From NCBI GenBank assembly GCA_020200195.1, contig JAIVJE010000115.1, positions 1 through 15,527 on the forward strand: DNA of 15,527 nucleotides. Direction: 5' to 3'. A program made the position numbers and the translations under genes. The notes beneath the pieces are model-generated. The model was not told where the DNA came from and did no database searches. It saw only the letters and a program-made list of their open reading frames with translations. This DNA comes from Acidobacteriota bacterium. GTDB lineage: Bacteria > Acidobacteriota > Vicinamibacteria > Vicinamibacterales > 2-12-FULL-66-21. Below are positions 1 to 7,034 of this stretch, in pieces; position 1 is the first letter of the stretch; every line of letters starts with the position of its first letter.

Positions 1-778
1 GCGTCTCTATGACCTGCGCCATCGCGGCAAGCGCCGCGCCGGTGGCCTGCACCAGCGCCGCGATCGTTGTCGCCTCAGCATGCCAGCCGCGGTGCGCGTG
101 CCAGGGCGCGTCGGGATTCGGGAGATCTAGCTCGCGCGCCAGTTCTTCGGCGACGGTCATGCCGTGTGGTCCGAGGGCGGCCAGCGTGCCGGATGCGCCG
201 CCGAACTGCAGCACGCATGCCTCCTTGAATGCGGTGGCAAGGTGGGCATAGCTGCGCGACACCGCGCCGAACCAGCCGGCCGCTTTGAGGCCGAAGGTCG
301 TGGGAGGGGCGGGCTGCAGCAGCGTCCGCGCCAGCATCTCCGTGCCCGCATGCTGATCCGACAGACGCCGCAGCGCGCGGGTCAGACGATCATGATCCGC
401 AGTCAGGATCTGAAACGCGCGGCGCAGACACAGGACGAGCGCCGTATCGCTGACGTCCTGGCTCGTCGCGCCCCAGTGGACGAACGTCGCGGCAGCCGGG
501 TCGGTCGTCTGCACCCGAACGGTGAGCATTGCCACGAGCGGGATGGTTATCGTCCCGGATGCACGCGCGTCCCGGGCAATTGCGCCCACGTCGAACCCAT
601 CTGGAATCGCAGCGGCGGCAATCGCGTCGGCGACCGCGTCGGTGATCACGCCGGCGCGGGCTTCGGCGCGGGCGAGCGCAACCTCGAAGCGCAACATCGA
701 GGCGAGCAGGGCAGCGTCCGAGAAGGCCTCGGCGAGGGCCTCGGTAGTGGCGAGGCTTTCCAGCAGCCGCAGGCTCAT
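1..778 (-). CDS. pcaB: 3-carboxy-cis,cis-muconate cycloisomerase (partial, C-terminus beyond window)
   Basis: Cytoplasmic enzyme that lactonises 3-carboxy-cis,cis-muconate, the product of PcaHG, to 4-carboxymuconolactone. The frame is open from ATG at 778 to the window edge, giving 259 codons of a family usually 350-450 residues long. It belongs to the fumarase/aspartase superfamily: HWGATSQDVSDTALVL (residues 101-116), RTLLQPAPPTTFGLKAAGW (151-169) and LQFGGASGTLAALG (190-203) are family blocks in the right order. The ATG lies 9 bases after the pcaG stop, as expected for a co-transcribed gene. No internal lesion is visible in this part, unlike in pcaG and pcaH. The reading frame on the opposite strand (about 164-1282) is a shadow. 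Family assignment is near certain; the substrate is inferred from the pcaHG neighbours. Confidence 0.93.
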   Translation of the reverse strand, partial: MSLRLLESLATTEALAEAFSDAALLASMLRFEVALARAEARAGVITDAVADAIAAAAIPDGFDVGAIARDARASGTITIPLVAMLTVRVQTTDPAAATFVHWGATSQDVSDTALVLCLRRAFQILTADHDRLTRALRRLSDQHAGTEMLARTLLQPAPPTTFGLKAAGWFGAVSRSYAHLATAFKEACVLQFGGASGTLAALGPHGMTVAEELARELDLPNPDAPWHAHRGWHAEATTIAALVQATGAALAAMAQVIET

Positions 779-787
779 GCCCCGTGT

Positions 788-1228
788 TCACACATCAAAG
801 AAGACGGTCTCCTTCGCGCCCTGAAGCCGCACATCGAACAGCCATCGTCCTTGACGTTCGGGAGCCGGATGCGCGAGCAGCGTGCTTCGTCGATCTTCTG
901 GAACCAGCGCGAGCACGGGATCCTGCGCGAGCGCCGGGTCGCCCGCAAAGTATACGCGCGTGTGGAGGTGCCGCAGGAGGCCGCGGGCCAGCAGACACAC
1001 GTTGACGTGGGGTGCCTGGAGTCCGCCGGATCCGCCCGCGACGGTCGCGGGCCGCACCGTCTCGAACTCGCAGGTACCGTCTTCGCCGGTGGGGAGGCGG
1101 CCGAACACAGAGGAGGTCCCATCGGTCTGCCAAAGTTCCACGATTGCGTCGGTCACGAGCTGGCCATCGCCGTCGGTGACCCGGAACGAGAGGGTAATCG
1201 GCTCGCCTCCGACGAACCGATCGGCCAT
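788..1228 (-). CDS. pcaG: Protocatechuate 3,4-dioxygenase, alpha subunit (short N-terminus)
   Basis: Structural subunit of the intradiol dioxygenase that cleaves protocatechuate to 3-carboxymuconate. Alpha-subunit features are clear: a VTDAIVELWQTD strand (residues 25-36), LQAPHVNVCLLARG (70-83), RVYFAGDPALAQDPVLALVP (91-110) and the family's C-terminal GAKETVFFDV. It lacks the beta-subunit iron tyrosines, as alpha subunits do. From the first usable ATG (1228) the protein is 146 residues, against about 185-200 for the family. The usual N-terminal TPSQTxGP segment is absent; upstream in frame only TPAALTANPIGRM is seen, running into pcaH. The step from WQTD to FGRLPT is also about a dozen residues shorter than in relatives. 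No clear ribosome binding site precedes the ATG, so the start is uncertain and the subunit may be defective. Confidence 0.82.
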   Translation of the reverse strand: MADRFVGGEPITLSFRVTDGDGQLVTDAIVELWQTDGTSSVFGRLPTGEDGTCEFETVRPATVAGGSGGLQAPHVNVCLLARGLLRHLHTRVYFAGDPALAQDPVLALVPEDRRSTLLAHPAPERQGRWLFDVRLQGAKETVFFDV

Positions 1229-1248
1229 TCGACCGATCGGGTTCGCCG

Positions 1249-1845
1249 TCAGGGCGGCCGGCGTCGCGCGCGCTCGTCGTGAACGGACTGGAGGATCGGA
1301 TCGTAGTCGAACAGCGGATCGTCCGGGAAGTACATCTGGGTCACGAGCCGCGTGCGAAAGCTCGATCCGAAGAGCGAAAAATGGATGTGCGCGGGCCGCC
1401 ACGCATTGTCGTGATTGCGCCACGGATACGCGCCAGGCTTGATCGTGATGAACTCATACCGCCCTTCGGCGTCGGTGATCGTACGGCCGGCGCCGGCGAA
1501 GTGCGGATCGAGGGGCGCGGGATGATCGTCCTTTGCGTGACAGTAGCGTCCGGCGGCGTTGGCCTGCCAGAGCTCGATCAGCGCGCTCGCGACCGGACGT
1601 GCGGCTTCGTCGAGCACGCGGCCGGCGACGATGATGCGCTGTCCTTGCGGCTCGTCTGAAGACTGCCGCGTCAGATCGTTGTCGGCCTCACCGAGCGGCC
1701 ACCACCCGTACACCGGCGCGTCCAACTCCGACAACGTTTCGGGCAGCCGGATCAACGGCTTCGACGGCGCCCAGCGTGTGGTGGATCGGTATGGCGGATA
1801 AAGCAGCGGCGGCTGGCTGCCGGCCATCGCGGATCGATCTTTCAT
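1249..1845 (-). CDS. pcaH: Protocatechuate 3,4-dioxygenase, beta subunit (C-terminus truncated)
   Basis: Iron(III)-binding catalytic subunit of protocatechuate 3,4-dioxygenase. By alignment from memory with the Pseudomonas enzyme, the four iron ligands are present: Tyr101 (in AAGRYCHAKDD), Tyr140 (in KPGAYPWRN), and His153 and His155 (in WRPAHIHFSLFG), with the active-site Arg150 beside them. A short GC-rich SD (GAGGAGG, 1848-1854) precedes the ATG at 1845. The protein is 198 residues; relatives are usually about 235-240. It stops just after DPILQSVHDERARRR, so the C-terminal strands ending in the usual WALGY...DIVLRG block are missing. The stop falls 20 bases before the first usable ATG of pcaG. 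A deletion spanning the pcaH 3' end and the pcaG 5' end explains both losses. The catalytic core looks intact, but folding and pairing with PcaG are doubtful. Confidence 0.9.
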   Translation of the reverse strand: MKDRSAMAGSQPPLLYPPYRSTTRWAPSKPLIRLPETLSELDAPVYGWWPLGEADNDLTRQSSDEPQGQRIIVAGRVLDEAARPVASALIELWQANAAGRYCHAKDDHPAPLDPHFAGAGRTITDAEGRYEFITIKPGAYPWRNHDNAWRPAHIHFSLFGSSFRTRLVTQMYFPDDPLFDYDPILQSVHDERARRRPP

Positions 1846-1847
1846 TG

Positions 1848-1854
1848 CCTCCTC
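1848..1854 (-). promoter_or_regulatory. Ribosome binding site of pcaH
   Basis: On the minus strand this reads GAGGAGG, ending 2 bases before the ATG at 1845. Using only its first four bases (GAGG) as the core gives a more usual spacing of 5. It supports the ATG at 1845 over the in-frame ATG 18 bases downstream. Confidence 0.6.
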
Positions 1855-1866
1855 ATCACACTCGAG

Positions 1867-1922
1867 AGCTGATAGCTGGCAGCTGAGAGCCGACAGCTGA
1901 GGCCTGATAGCTGAGCGCTACA
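1867..1922. repeat. Degenerate 7-bp tandem repeat array between pcaJ and pcaH
   Basis: Eight consecutive heptamers can be laid end to end from 1867: AGCTGAT, AGCTGGC, AGCTGAG, AGCCGAC, AGCTGAG, GCCTGAT, AGCTGAG, CGCTACA. Five of the eight start with AGCT, at spacings of 7, 7, 14 and 14. The array fills most of the 81-base gap between the pcaH start and the pcaJ stop, the only sizeable gap in the pca operon. AGCT and CAGCTG are self-complementary, so pairing within the transcript is possible. Its function is unknown. Confidence 0.8.
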
Positions 1923-1926
1923 CGGA

Positions 1927-2694
1927 TCAGTTAACTCCATGAGCCTGAGCGGTGCGCTGCAGTAGATCTCTCAACACGGACAACTCGTGCGGCTCTGGCA
2001 CAGGCGTGACGTCGACGGACTCGTGAAAACGCACCGGCCACCCGGTGTTCTCGCGCACGCGCTCTGCAGTCACGCCAGGATGCAGCGTGACGACCGCGAA
2101 CTCCTTCGTCTCCGGATCGGGGCGCATCGTGCACAAATCGGTGACGATGAGCGTAGGGCCGTCGGTCTTGATCCCCACCTCCCGCCGTTCGCGGCCCGTG
2201 GGCCCGTGACCGAGCGATGTCAGAAAATCCAGTTTATCGACGAACGCCCGGATGCCGTGGGGCATCACGATGTAAATACGCTGGCACGCCGTGGCGATCT
2301 CGCTGGCGCCCCCGCTCCCTGGCAGCCGGACTTTCGGCCGCGCATAGTCGCCGACGACGGTGCTGTTTAGATTCCCGTAACGATCGACCTGCGCGCCCCC
2401 GAGAAAACCGACGGTGATGCGGCCGCCCTGCAACCAGTACTGGAACATTTCGGGAACCGGTACGGTGGTCAGCGCGGTGTCGCACAGTTCGCCGTCTCCG
2501 ATCGAAAGCGGCAGGACGTGCGGCTTCGTCTCGATGGTCCCGGACTCGTACACGAGCGTCAGCCGGGGCGCATGCGTCAGCCGCGCGAGGTTGCACGCCG
2601 CCGACGGCAGGCCGATGCCGACGAAGCAGATGTCCTCGTTGCGCAGGGCTCGTGCGGCCGCAATCGTCATCATCTCCGTTGCGGTGTAGGTCAC
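1927..2694 (-). CDS. pcaJ: 3-oxoadipate CoA-transferase, beta subunit (class I CoA-transferase)
   Basis: Small subunit of a heterodimeric class I CoA-transferase, which moves CoA from succinyl-CoA to 3-oxoadipate in the last steps of the pathway. The 255-residue protein carries the VYESG motif (48-52); Glu50 is the likely catalytic glutamate that forms the glutamyl-CoA thioester. GGRITVGFLGGAQVDRYGN and LPGSGGASEIAT are typical of the subunit. The Glu argues for a true transferase rather than an IpdB-like hydrolase of the same fold. The start is GTG at 2694, overlapping the pcaI TGA as GTGA, so the two subunits are translationally coupled. The sequence more closely recalls the long glutaconate CoA-transferase B / CatJ type than the short proteobacterial PcaJ. 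The 3-oxoadipate substrate is inferred from the pca neighbours. The gene looks complete. Confidence 0.87.
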   Translation of the reverse strand: MTYTATEMMTIAAARALRNEDICFVGIGLPSAACNLARLTHAPRLTLVYESGTIETKPHVLPLSIGDGELCDTALTTVPVPEMFQYWLQGGRITVGFLGGAQVDRYGNLNSTVVGDYARPKVRLPGSGGASEIATACQRIYIVMPHGIRAFVDKLDFLTSLGHGPTGRERREVGIKTDGPTLIVTDLCTMRPDPETKEFAVVTLHPGVTAERVRENTGWPVRFHESVDVTPVPEPHELSVLRDLLQRTAQAHGVN

Positions 2695-3530
2695 GTCCGC
2701 GTCGCTTCTGCGGCGTCACGGCGTCCGCGGATCACCTCGGTGTCGATCCAGTCCCGGAACCGATCCCGATCCCGGGCGATCGAGTCCCATTCGGTATAGA
2801 ACACGTTGTCGCGCTGGTAGTACCCGTGTGCATACGATGGCCGTGCACCGCCCGGTGCCACCGCTACTGCATGGACCGTCCACGCCGGCAGCACGACCGC
2901 GTTCGTGCCGGCCGTCTCGAGATCGTCCACGACCTCCTCGACGGTCACGATCGCGCGCGCCGCAGCCAGCACGGCTTCCTTCTGCACGCCGATGATTCCG
3001 GAGACCAGCACGTTGCCGTGGCGGTCCGCTTTCTGTGCATGGATGATGGTGACGTCAGGCCGAAGCGCCGGGACAGCGGCCAGGATCTCGCCCGTGAACG
3101 GGCACACGACGGACTGGATTCGACTGTTCACGCGGGGCAGATCCGAACCGAGATAACCGCGAAAAATCGCGCACGGCATGCCGGCGGCACCCGCCGCATA
3201 GGCGTGCGCCATCGCAGAGTGGCCGTGCTCATCGATCTCGAGCGGCCGCGGCCAGCCGTGCTCGACCGCGTCGCGCAACCGGTGCAGCGATCCGACGCCG
3301 GGGTTGCCACCCCACGAGAAGACGAGCTTTCGTGCGCATCCGACCCCGATCATCTGATCGTAGACGAGGTCCGGGGTCATCCGAATCAACGTCAGGTCGG
3401 TCAACCCTTGCCGGATGATTTCGTGCCCCGCGGCAAAGGGGATGAGATGCGTGAAACCTTCCAACGCCACGCAGTCACCGCGTTTGACAAATCTCGAGAT
3501 CGCATCCGACAGAGCCAGGAATTCAGCCAC
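2691..3530 (-). CDS. pcaI: 3-oxoadipate CoA-transferase, alpha subunit (class I CoA-transferase)
   Basis: Large partner of the CoA-transferase. The 279-residue protein shows the glutaconate CoA-transferase A pattern: RGDCVALEGFTHLIPFAAGH near the N-terminus, FSWGGNPGVGSLHRLRDAVE in the middle, FRGYLGSDL, then IHAQKADRHGNVLVSGIIG. It is full length and shows no lesion. The start is GTG at 3530 (AEFLALSDAI follows); there is no strong Shine-Dalgarno, but the preceding hydrolase gene stops only 9 bases upstream, so translation may be coupled. The 3' end overlaps pcaJ by 4 bases. Alternative names for the same family are CatI and GctA; the neighbours PcaH, PcaG and PcaB favour 3-oxoadipate. Cytoplasmic. 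Confidence 0.87.
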   Translation of the reverse strand: MAEFLALSDAISRFVKRGDCVALEGFTHLIPFAAGHEIIRQGLTDLTLIRMTPDLVYDQMIGVGCARKLVFSWGGNPGVGSLHRLRDAVEHGWPRPLEIDEHGHSAMAHAYAAGAAGMPCAIFRGYLGSDLPRVNSRIQSVVCPFTGEILAAVPALRPDVTIIHAQKADRHGNVLVSGIIGVQKEAVLAAARAIVTVEEVVDDLETAGTNAVVLPAWTVHAVAVAPGGARPSYAHGYYQRDNVFYTEWDSIARDRDRFRDWIDTEVIRGRRDAAEATRT

Positions 3531-3539
3531 GTGCGCAGA

Positions 3540-4640
3540 TCACCGATCGACGTAGAGCCACCTGACCGCAGCCAGTATGCCGCCGGCGAGCTGACGAGGC
3601 TGTTCGATGTGTCCGTAGTGCGACATCGGCACATCGAAAACCAGCACGCGCACCTGCGCGTCGGGATTGGCCTTCTGGAACGCGCGTGCGACGAACAGCT
3701 CGCGTGCGCGCTCCGGGTCCTCATCCCAGTGCCCGTCGTCCCTCTTCGCCGTCGTCCAGATCATGCGGCGGTAGCCGTCGAGCGGTGTCTTGGTCGTCGA
3801 GAACAGGTCCGCAATCACCGCCTCCGGATCGACGGGCAGCTTGGCGGGATTCAGCGCGGCACGGATCTGCTGAATCGTCTCCTCACGGCGTTGGGTCTCT
3901 CCCTGATGTTCGATATCTTGCAGCACCTGCTTGAACTGCGGACGCCGACGTTCCTCGCGCGCGAACCAGCGTTGAGCGATTTCGAGCGGCGTGCCGGGGC
4001 CGAGCGGATTGAGCGGCCCGATGTAGCTGCGCGAGTACTCTGCAACCGTTCTAGACCGCAGCGCCGCGAGCGGCGGATATCGTCGTCCCGCGCTTTCGCG
4101 GTTGCGCTCGCCCGCCGCGTCGTCGTTCCAGCCGGGGATGCTAATAAGGAACACGGGAACGCGCTGCGCAAGATACTGTCCGACCGCCGGCCCGTTGAGC
4201 GGGTCCACGAAGAACTCGTACCAATTGGCCGAGCCGCCGTTGATGAACGCGACAGTCGGGAGTCCAGCCACCGGCGCATTCGGCGTCAGCAGCAGCCCGG
4301 TGATATCCCACTCGAGACCGTAGTGGGGGTAGCGGACGACGTGCCACGTGGCGCGGTATCCAAGCACCTTCGGCGAGAGCTTCTCCAGCGCGCGCGGATC
4401 GAACGCCGACCCTGGTGCGGCGTCGGCCAACCGTTTCACCGCGGCGCCCCCGTCTGGCAGCGCCCACCCGAGCTGCTGGAAGAGTTGCGCTTCGACAATC
4501 GTGTATGGGCGCGGGTCACGCAGCCGATCGAGCACGTCGGCTTCGGCATCCGCGGCACGGGGCAGCGCAGTCGTGGTGGCCAGCAGCGCCGCAGCGAGTG
4601 TCGCGGCACACACGCAGGTGATTCCTGAGAGCGTAGTCAC
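3540..4640 (-). CDS. Secreted alpha/beta-hydrolase-like protein lacking a nucleophile elbow
   Basis: From GTG at 4640 the 366-residue protein begins with a signal peptide (hydrophobic stretch CAATLAAALLA followed by ALPRAADAEA), so it is probably exported. LPTVAFINGGSANWYEFF and VPVFLISIPGW resemble the first core strands and oxyanion region of an alpha/beta hydrolase. VRVLVFDVPMSHYGHIEQP near the C-terminus resembles the last strand and a candidate catalytic histidine. No GxSxG nucleophile elbow exists anywhere. From GWNDDAAGERN the sequence goes straight into a region I recall as the C-terminal half of the family, so an in-frame deletion near 4090-4135 is likely. The same frame is open upstream into the anchor-B gene, to 6371, only because that gene's 3' end is damaged. 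The gene lies 9 bases from pcaI, but a role in aromatic catabolism is unproven. Confidence 0.7.
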   Translation of the reverse strand: MTTLSGITCVCAATLAAALLATTTALPRAADAEADVLDRLRDPRPYTIVEAQLFQQLGWALPDGGAAVKRLADAAPGSAFDPRALEKLSPKVLGYRATWHVVRYPHYGLEWDITGLLLTPNAPVAGLPTVAFINGGSANWYEFFVDPLNGPAVGQYLAQRVPVFLISIPGWNDDAAGERNRESAGRRYPPLAALRSRTVAEYSRSYIGPLNPLGPGTPLEIAQRWFAREERRRPQFKQVLQDIEHQGETQRREETIQQIRAALNPAKLPVDPEAVIADLFSTTKTPLDGYRRMIWTTAKRDDGHWDEDPERARELFVARAFQKANPDAQVRVLVFDVPMSHYGHIEQPRQLAGGILAAVRWLYVDR

Positions 4641-4662
4641 GCGGCAATCGTACCTCAGTCGC
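4532..4662. repeat. 131-bp direct repeat, copy 1 (5' end of the hydrolase gene)
   Basis: Bases 4532-4620 are identical over 89 bases to 6765-6853, in the same orientation. Similarity continues imperfectly to 4662 (matching up to 6896). This copy encodes the hydrolase start codon, its signal peptide and about 20 bases upstream of the start. Confidence 0.93.
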
Positions 4663-4738
4663 GACGGTGCGGTCACGTAGAGCCGACGTACGGCGACCCG
4701 GTGGGCCGCTGAAGTATCAGCCCTTTGCATCCGGCCGA

Positions 4739-6622
4739 TTATGGCTTGATCACCGTGATCGTGCTGCTGACCGCCGCTGTCGGTCGTACACGTTCGCGCT
4801 CCGGAGAACCCACCGCTCCACTCCCCTGACACGACCGCGCCAGCCAGCAGGTTGTGAGCGGCGTCGTGCACAGCAATCGTTACGGTTGCCTGCCAGTTCT
4901 GCTTCCCGATACTGCGTGTAGCGGCGTCCAGGTCGCCGACGTGCATTGTGGTATCAGAGGCCTGAGCACTGACGGTCGTCGTCGCAGTCGCGCTGTTGTT
5001 GGCCAGGCTCGGATCGCTCTGGCTTGCAGATACGCTCGCGGTCGTGCCCACTGTTCCAGCGTTATCGGCTCGAACGACGATGGTGACGCTCGCCGAGCCG
5101 GCGTTCGCGATGTTCCCGAGCGCGCAGACAACCGTGTCGGAGCCGCTGCACGTGCCCTGGCTGGGGCTTGTGGAGACCAGGCTGACATCTAGGGAAAGCG
5201 CGGTGCTCAACGTCACACTGGTCGCGTCAGCCAGCCCGCTGTTACTCACGCCAATGGTGTACGTGATGTTCTGCCCGACGCTCACCGGATCCGGCGCGTC
5301 GTTGATCGAGACCGACACGTCGGCCTGCGTCGCGTCCGGGATAGCCGGCCTCAGCACGAATAATCCCTGCTCGATTCCGCTGACGATCACGATTCCGCTG
5401 GCGAAGTACGGATAATTCGACCAGGCGCCGTTGTACCCAAGGGCATCGTCTACCGGATAGATATCGAAGTACGCGACCTCGCTCAGCGAAGCTGTCGCCA
5501 CGTTGGTGATGTCGACGATGCGCAGCCCGCTGCGATAGTTGGCTTCATACGCGAGCTGGCCACGAATGGACAGGTTGTGATCGATGGCCGTACTGGGCCC
5601 CTCGTAGACGCCGGCCACGAACGGCGCGGTGACGGTGGACACGTCCCAGACGATCGTCCGCGTGTTGCTCGAGAGCCTCTGTTCGTCCAGCTCATCGTCC
5701 ATGAGGAAATACCGATGATCCTCGGTCAGCCAGCCTTGATGCGCGTAGCCGCTGTTGGCGTAACCGGTCCGCGACAGTTGCGCGGGCGCCGCTTTGTTGG
5801 TGACGTCGATAATCGTGAGAGTATCTGTGTTCGAACTGAAGCACAGCTCGCGTGTGGCATAGCGGCCATCAGGTCCGTCGTACAGCACGCATTGGGTTTC
5901 GTGGGAGTATCCGTCGCCGCTGACGCATCCCGCGAACACGGGAGCCGTCGGGGTCTGGATGTTCACCATGTGCAGGCCGCCCGAGCACGTGTTGCTGCCA
6001 GCCGCATACGCAAAGCCGGTGCTTTCATTGATCGCCGGAGTATGCGCGCTGCCGAAGCCGGAGTAGTGGGCGGTCTCCGAGAACGTGGTGGGCACGGTCA
6101 CATTTCGCAGTTGCGTCAGGTCGAAGATCTGCATGCCGTGCGCGCTCGCCTCACTGACGATGAAGGCGTAGTTGCCGGACACCTTGATGCCGCGCCACGC
6201 GGACTCGACGGTATGCGTCGGCAGGTTGCCCAGATACACGGGGCGTCCCGGATCACTGATGTCGACGAACGACGTTCCGGTTGAGCGCCCCATGAGCGCG
6301 TGTTCTTTCTTCGTGACCGGGTCCGTCCAGCCCCAGACGTCGTTGCCGGTTCCGCCCCCGATATCGCTCAACGGCAGGAACGAGGCGAGATCGACGTTTC
6401 GGCAGGGAAAGGTCGAGGCGAAACCGCCCGCACAGGGTGTCGTCCCAGCGCGGCGAGAGACTGTCCGTTTGGCTGGCCGTTTGCGCCGGCGTGGTCGTGC
6501 TTCTTGTGTTTGTGTTTGCGCGTCGGTTCGTCATGCGCCGCCATCGGTAGAGAGCCGACCACGAGCGCAGCGGCCAGCAGGATATGCGAGTCTCGGGGAG
6601 TGACCGTGACATGCCATATCAA
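4739..6622 (-). pseudogene. Choice-of-anchor-B / LVIVD-repeat secreted protein with DUF11 domain, frameshifted and internally deleted
   Basis: The body matches the choice-of-anchor-B family: TPCAGGFASTFPCRNVDL, then LPLSDIGGGTGNDVWGWTDP, followed by LVIVD-type beta-propeller repeats (GTSFVDISDPGRPVYLGNLP, GMQIFDLTQLRNV, LRIVDITNVA). A DUF11 domain follows at about 5325-4950, then an MHVGDLD segment. Two lesions are visible. First, the signal peptide (ILLAAALVVGSLPMAAHD) and His/Lys-rich linker (TRKHKHKKHDH), ending QSLAALG, lie in a different frame from TTPCAGGF; one missing G near 6443-6446 restores the join. Second, near 4770-4790 the frame shifts and the normal tail SSTITVIKP plus stop (4739) is out of frame, with roughly 45-55 family residues missing after CTTDSGG. 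Uncorrected, the body frame is open into the downstream hydrolase, giving a false 943-codon fusion. The 5' start (TTG 6622) is a guess. Confidence 0.8.
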
Positions 6623-6764
6623 ATTCCCAGCACGGCGGGTTTTGGTGGCGGCGGGCCTCAGAGGCGGCCGGGCCGCGGCTCGGGTGACTGAAACTGAACA
6701 GAAAGAGGTCGAGAATATCATGCTCCGCGTGCGGATCGAACGCATCCGAGGTGAAGGCATTTGT

Positions 6765-6896
6765 GCACGTCGGCTTCGGCATCCGCGGCACGGGGCAGCG
6801 CAGTCGTGGTGGCCAGCAGCGCCGCAGCGAGTGTCGCGGCACACACGCAGGTGAATCATGGGAGCATCGTCACGGCGGCAATCGTATCTCAGTCGC
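6765..6896. repeat. 131-bp direct repeat, copy 2 (dead 5' fragment of the hydrolase gene)
   Basis: Second copy of the repeat at 4532-4662; 6765-6853 is identical to copy 1. Read on the minus strand it encodes the same signal-peptide stretch (CAATLAAALLA). It carries TGA five codons after the GTG, and past 6765 the sequence diverges and soon meets another stop, so it cannot make a protein. The stretch 6623-7034 has no intact gene: this copy is its only recognisable content, and any promoter for the anchor-B gene would also lie here. Confidence 0.88.
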
Positions 6897-7034
6897 TTGC
6901 CGTTGGGGACAGCCACCTTTTCTGGACCGAGTGGGTGTAGCGCGCCGATTCCCCAAGACGTCGTCGCCACGAGATGACGCAGGTTCGGAACGCGCCCGGA
7001 CGATTGGCGCACAGTAGAACGGGTGCGCCGCGAC

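Noticed and set aside
151..169. Absence of His in the PcaB QPAPP motif as an inactivating change (protein residues 151-169)
   Set aside because: Cycloisomerases of this family are known to differ from fumarase/ASL at that position, so it is not evidence of loss.
164..1282. 372-codon plus-strand frame opposite pcaB and pcaG
   Set aside because: Antisense to two clearly recognised genes; Arg/Gly/Glu-rich translation typical of GC-rich shadow frames.
2652..4628. 658-codon plus-strand frame opposite pcaI and the hydrolase gene
   Set aside because: Entirely antisense to recognised proteins; translation is Arg/His/Pro-rich with no domain.
3540..6371. A single 943-codon fusion of LVIVD propeller and hydrolase
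   Set aside because: The hydrolase has its own signal peptide and start at 4640, and the propeller's normal tail and stop exist in another frame at 4739. The join is a by-product of damage.
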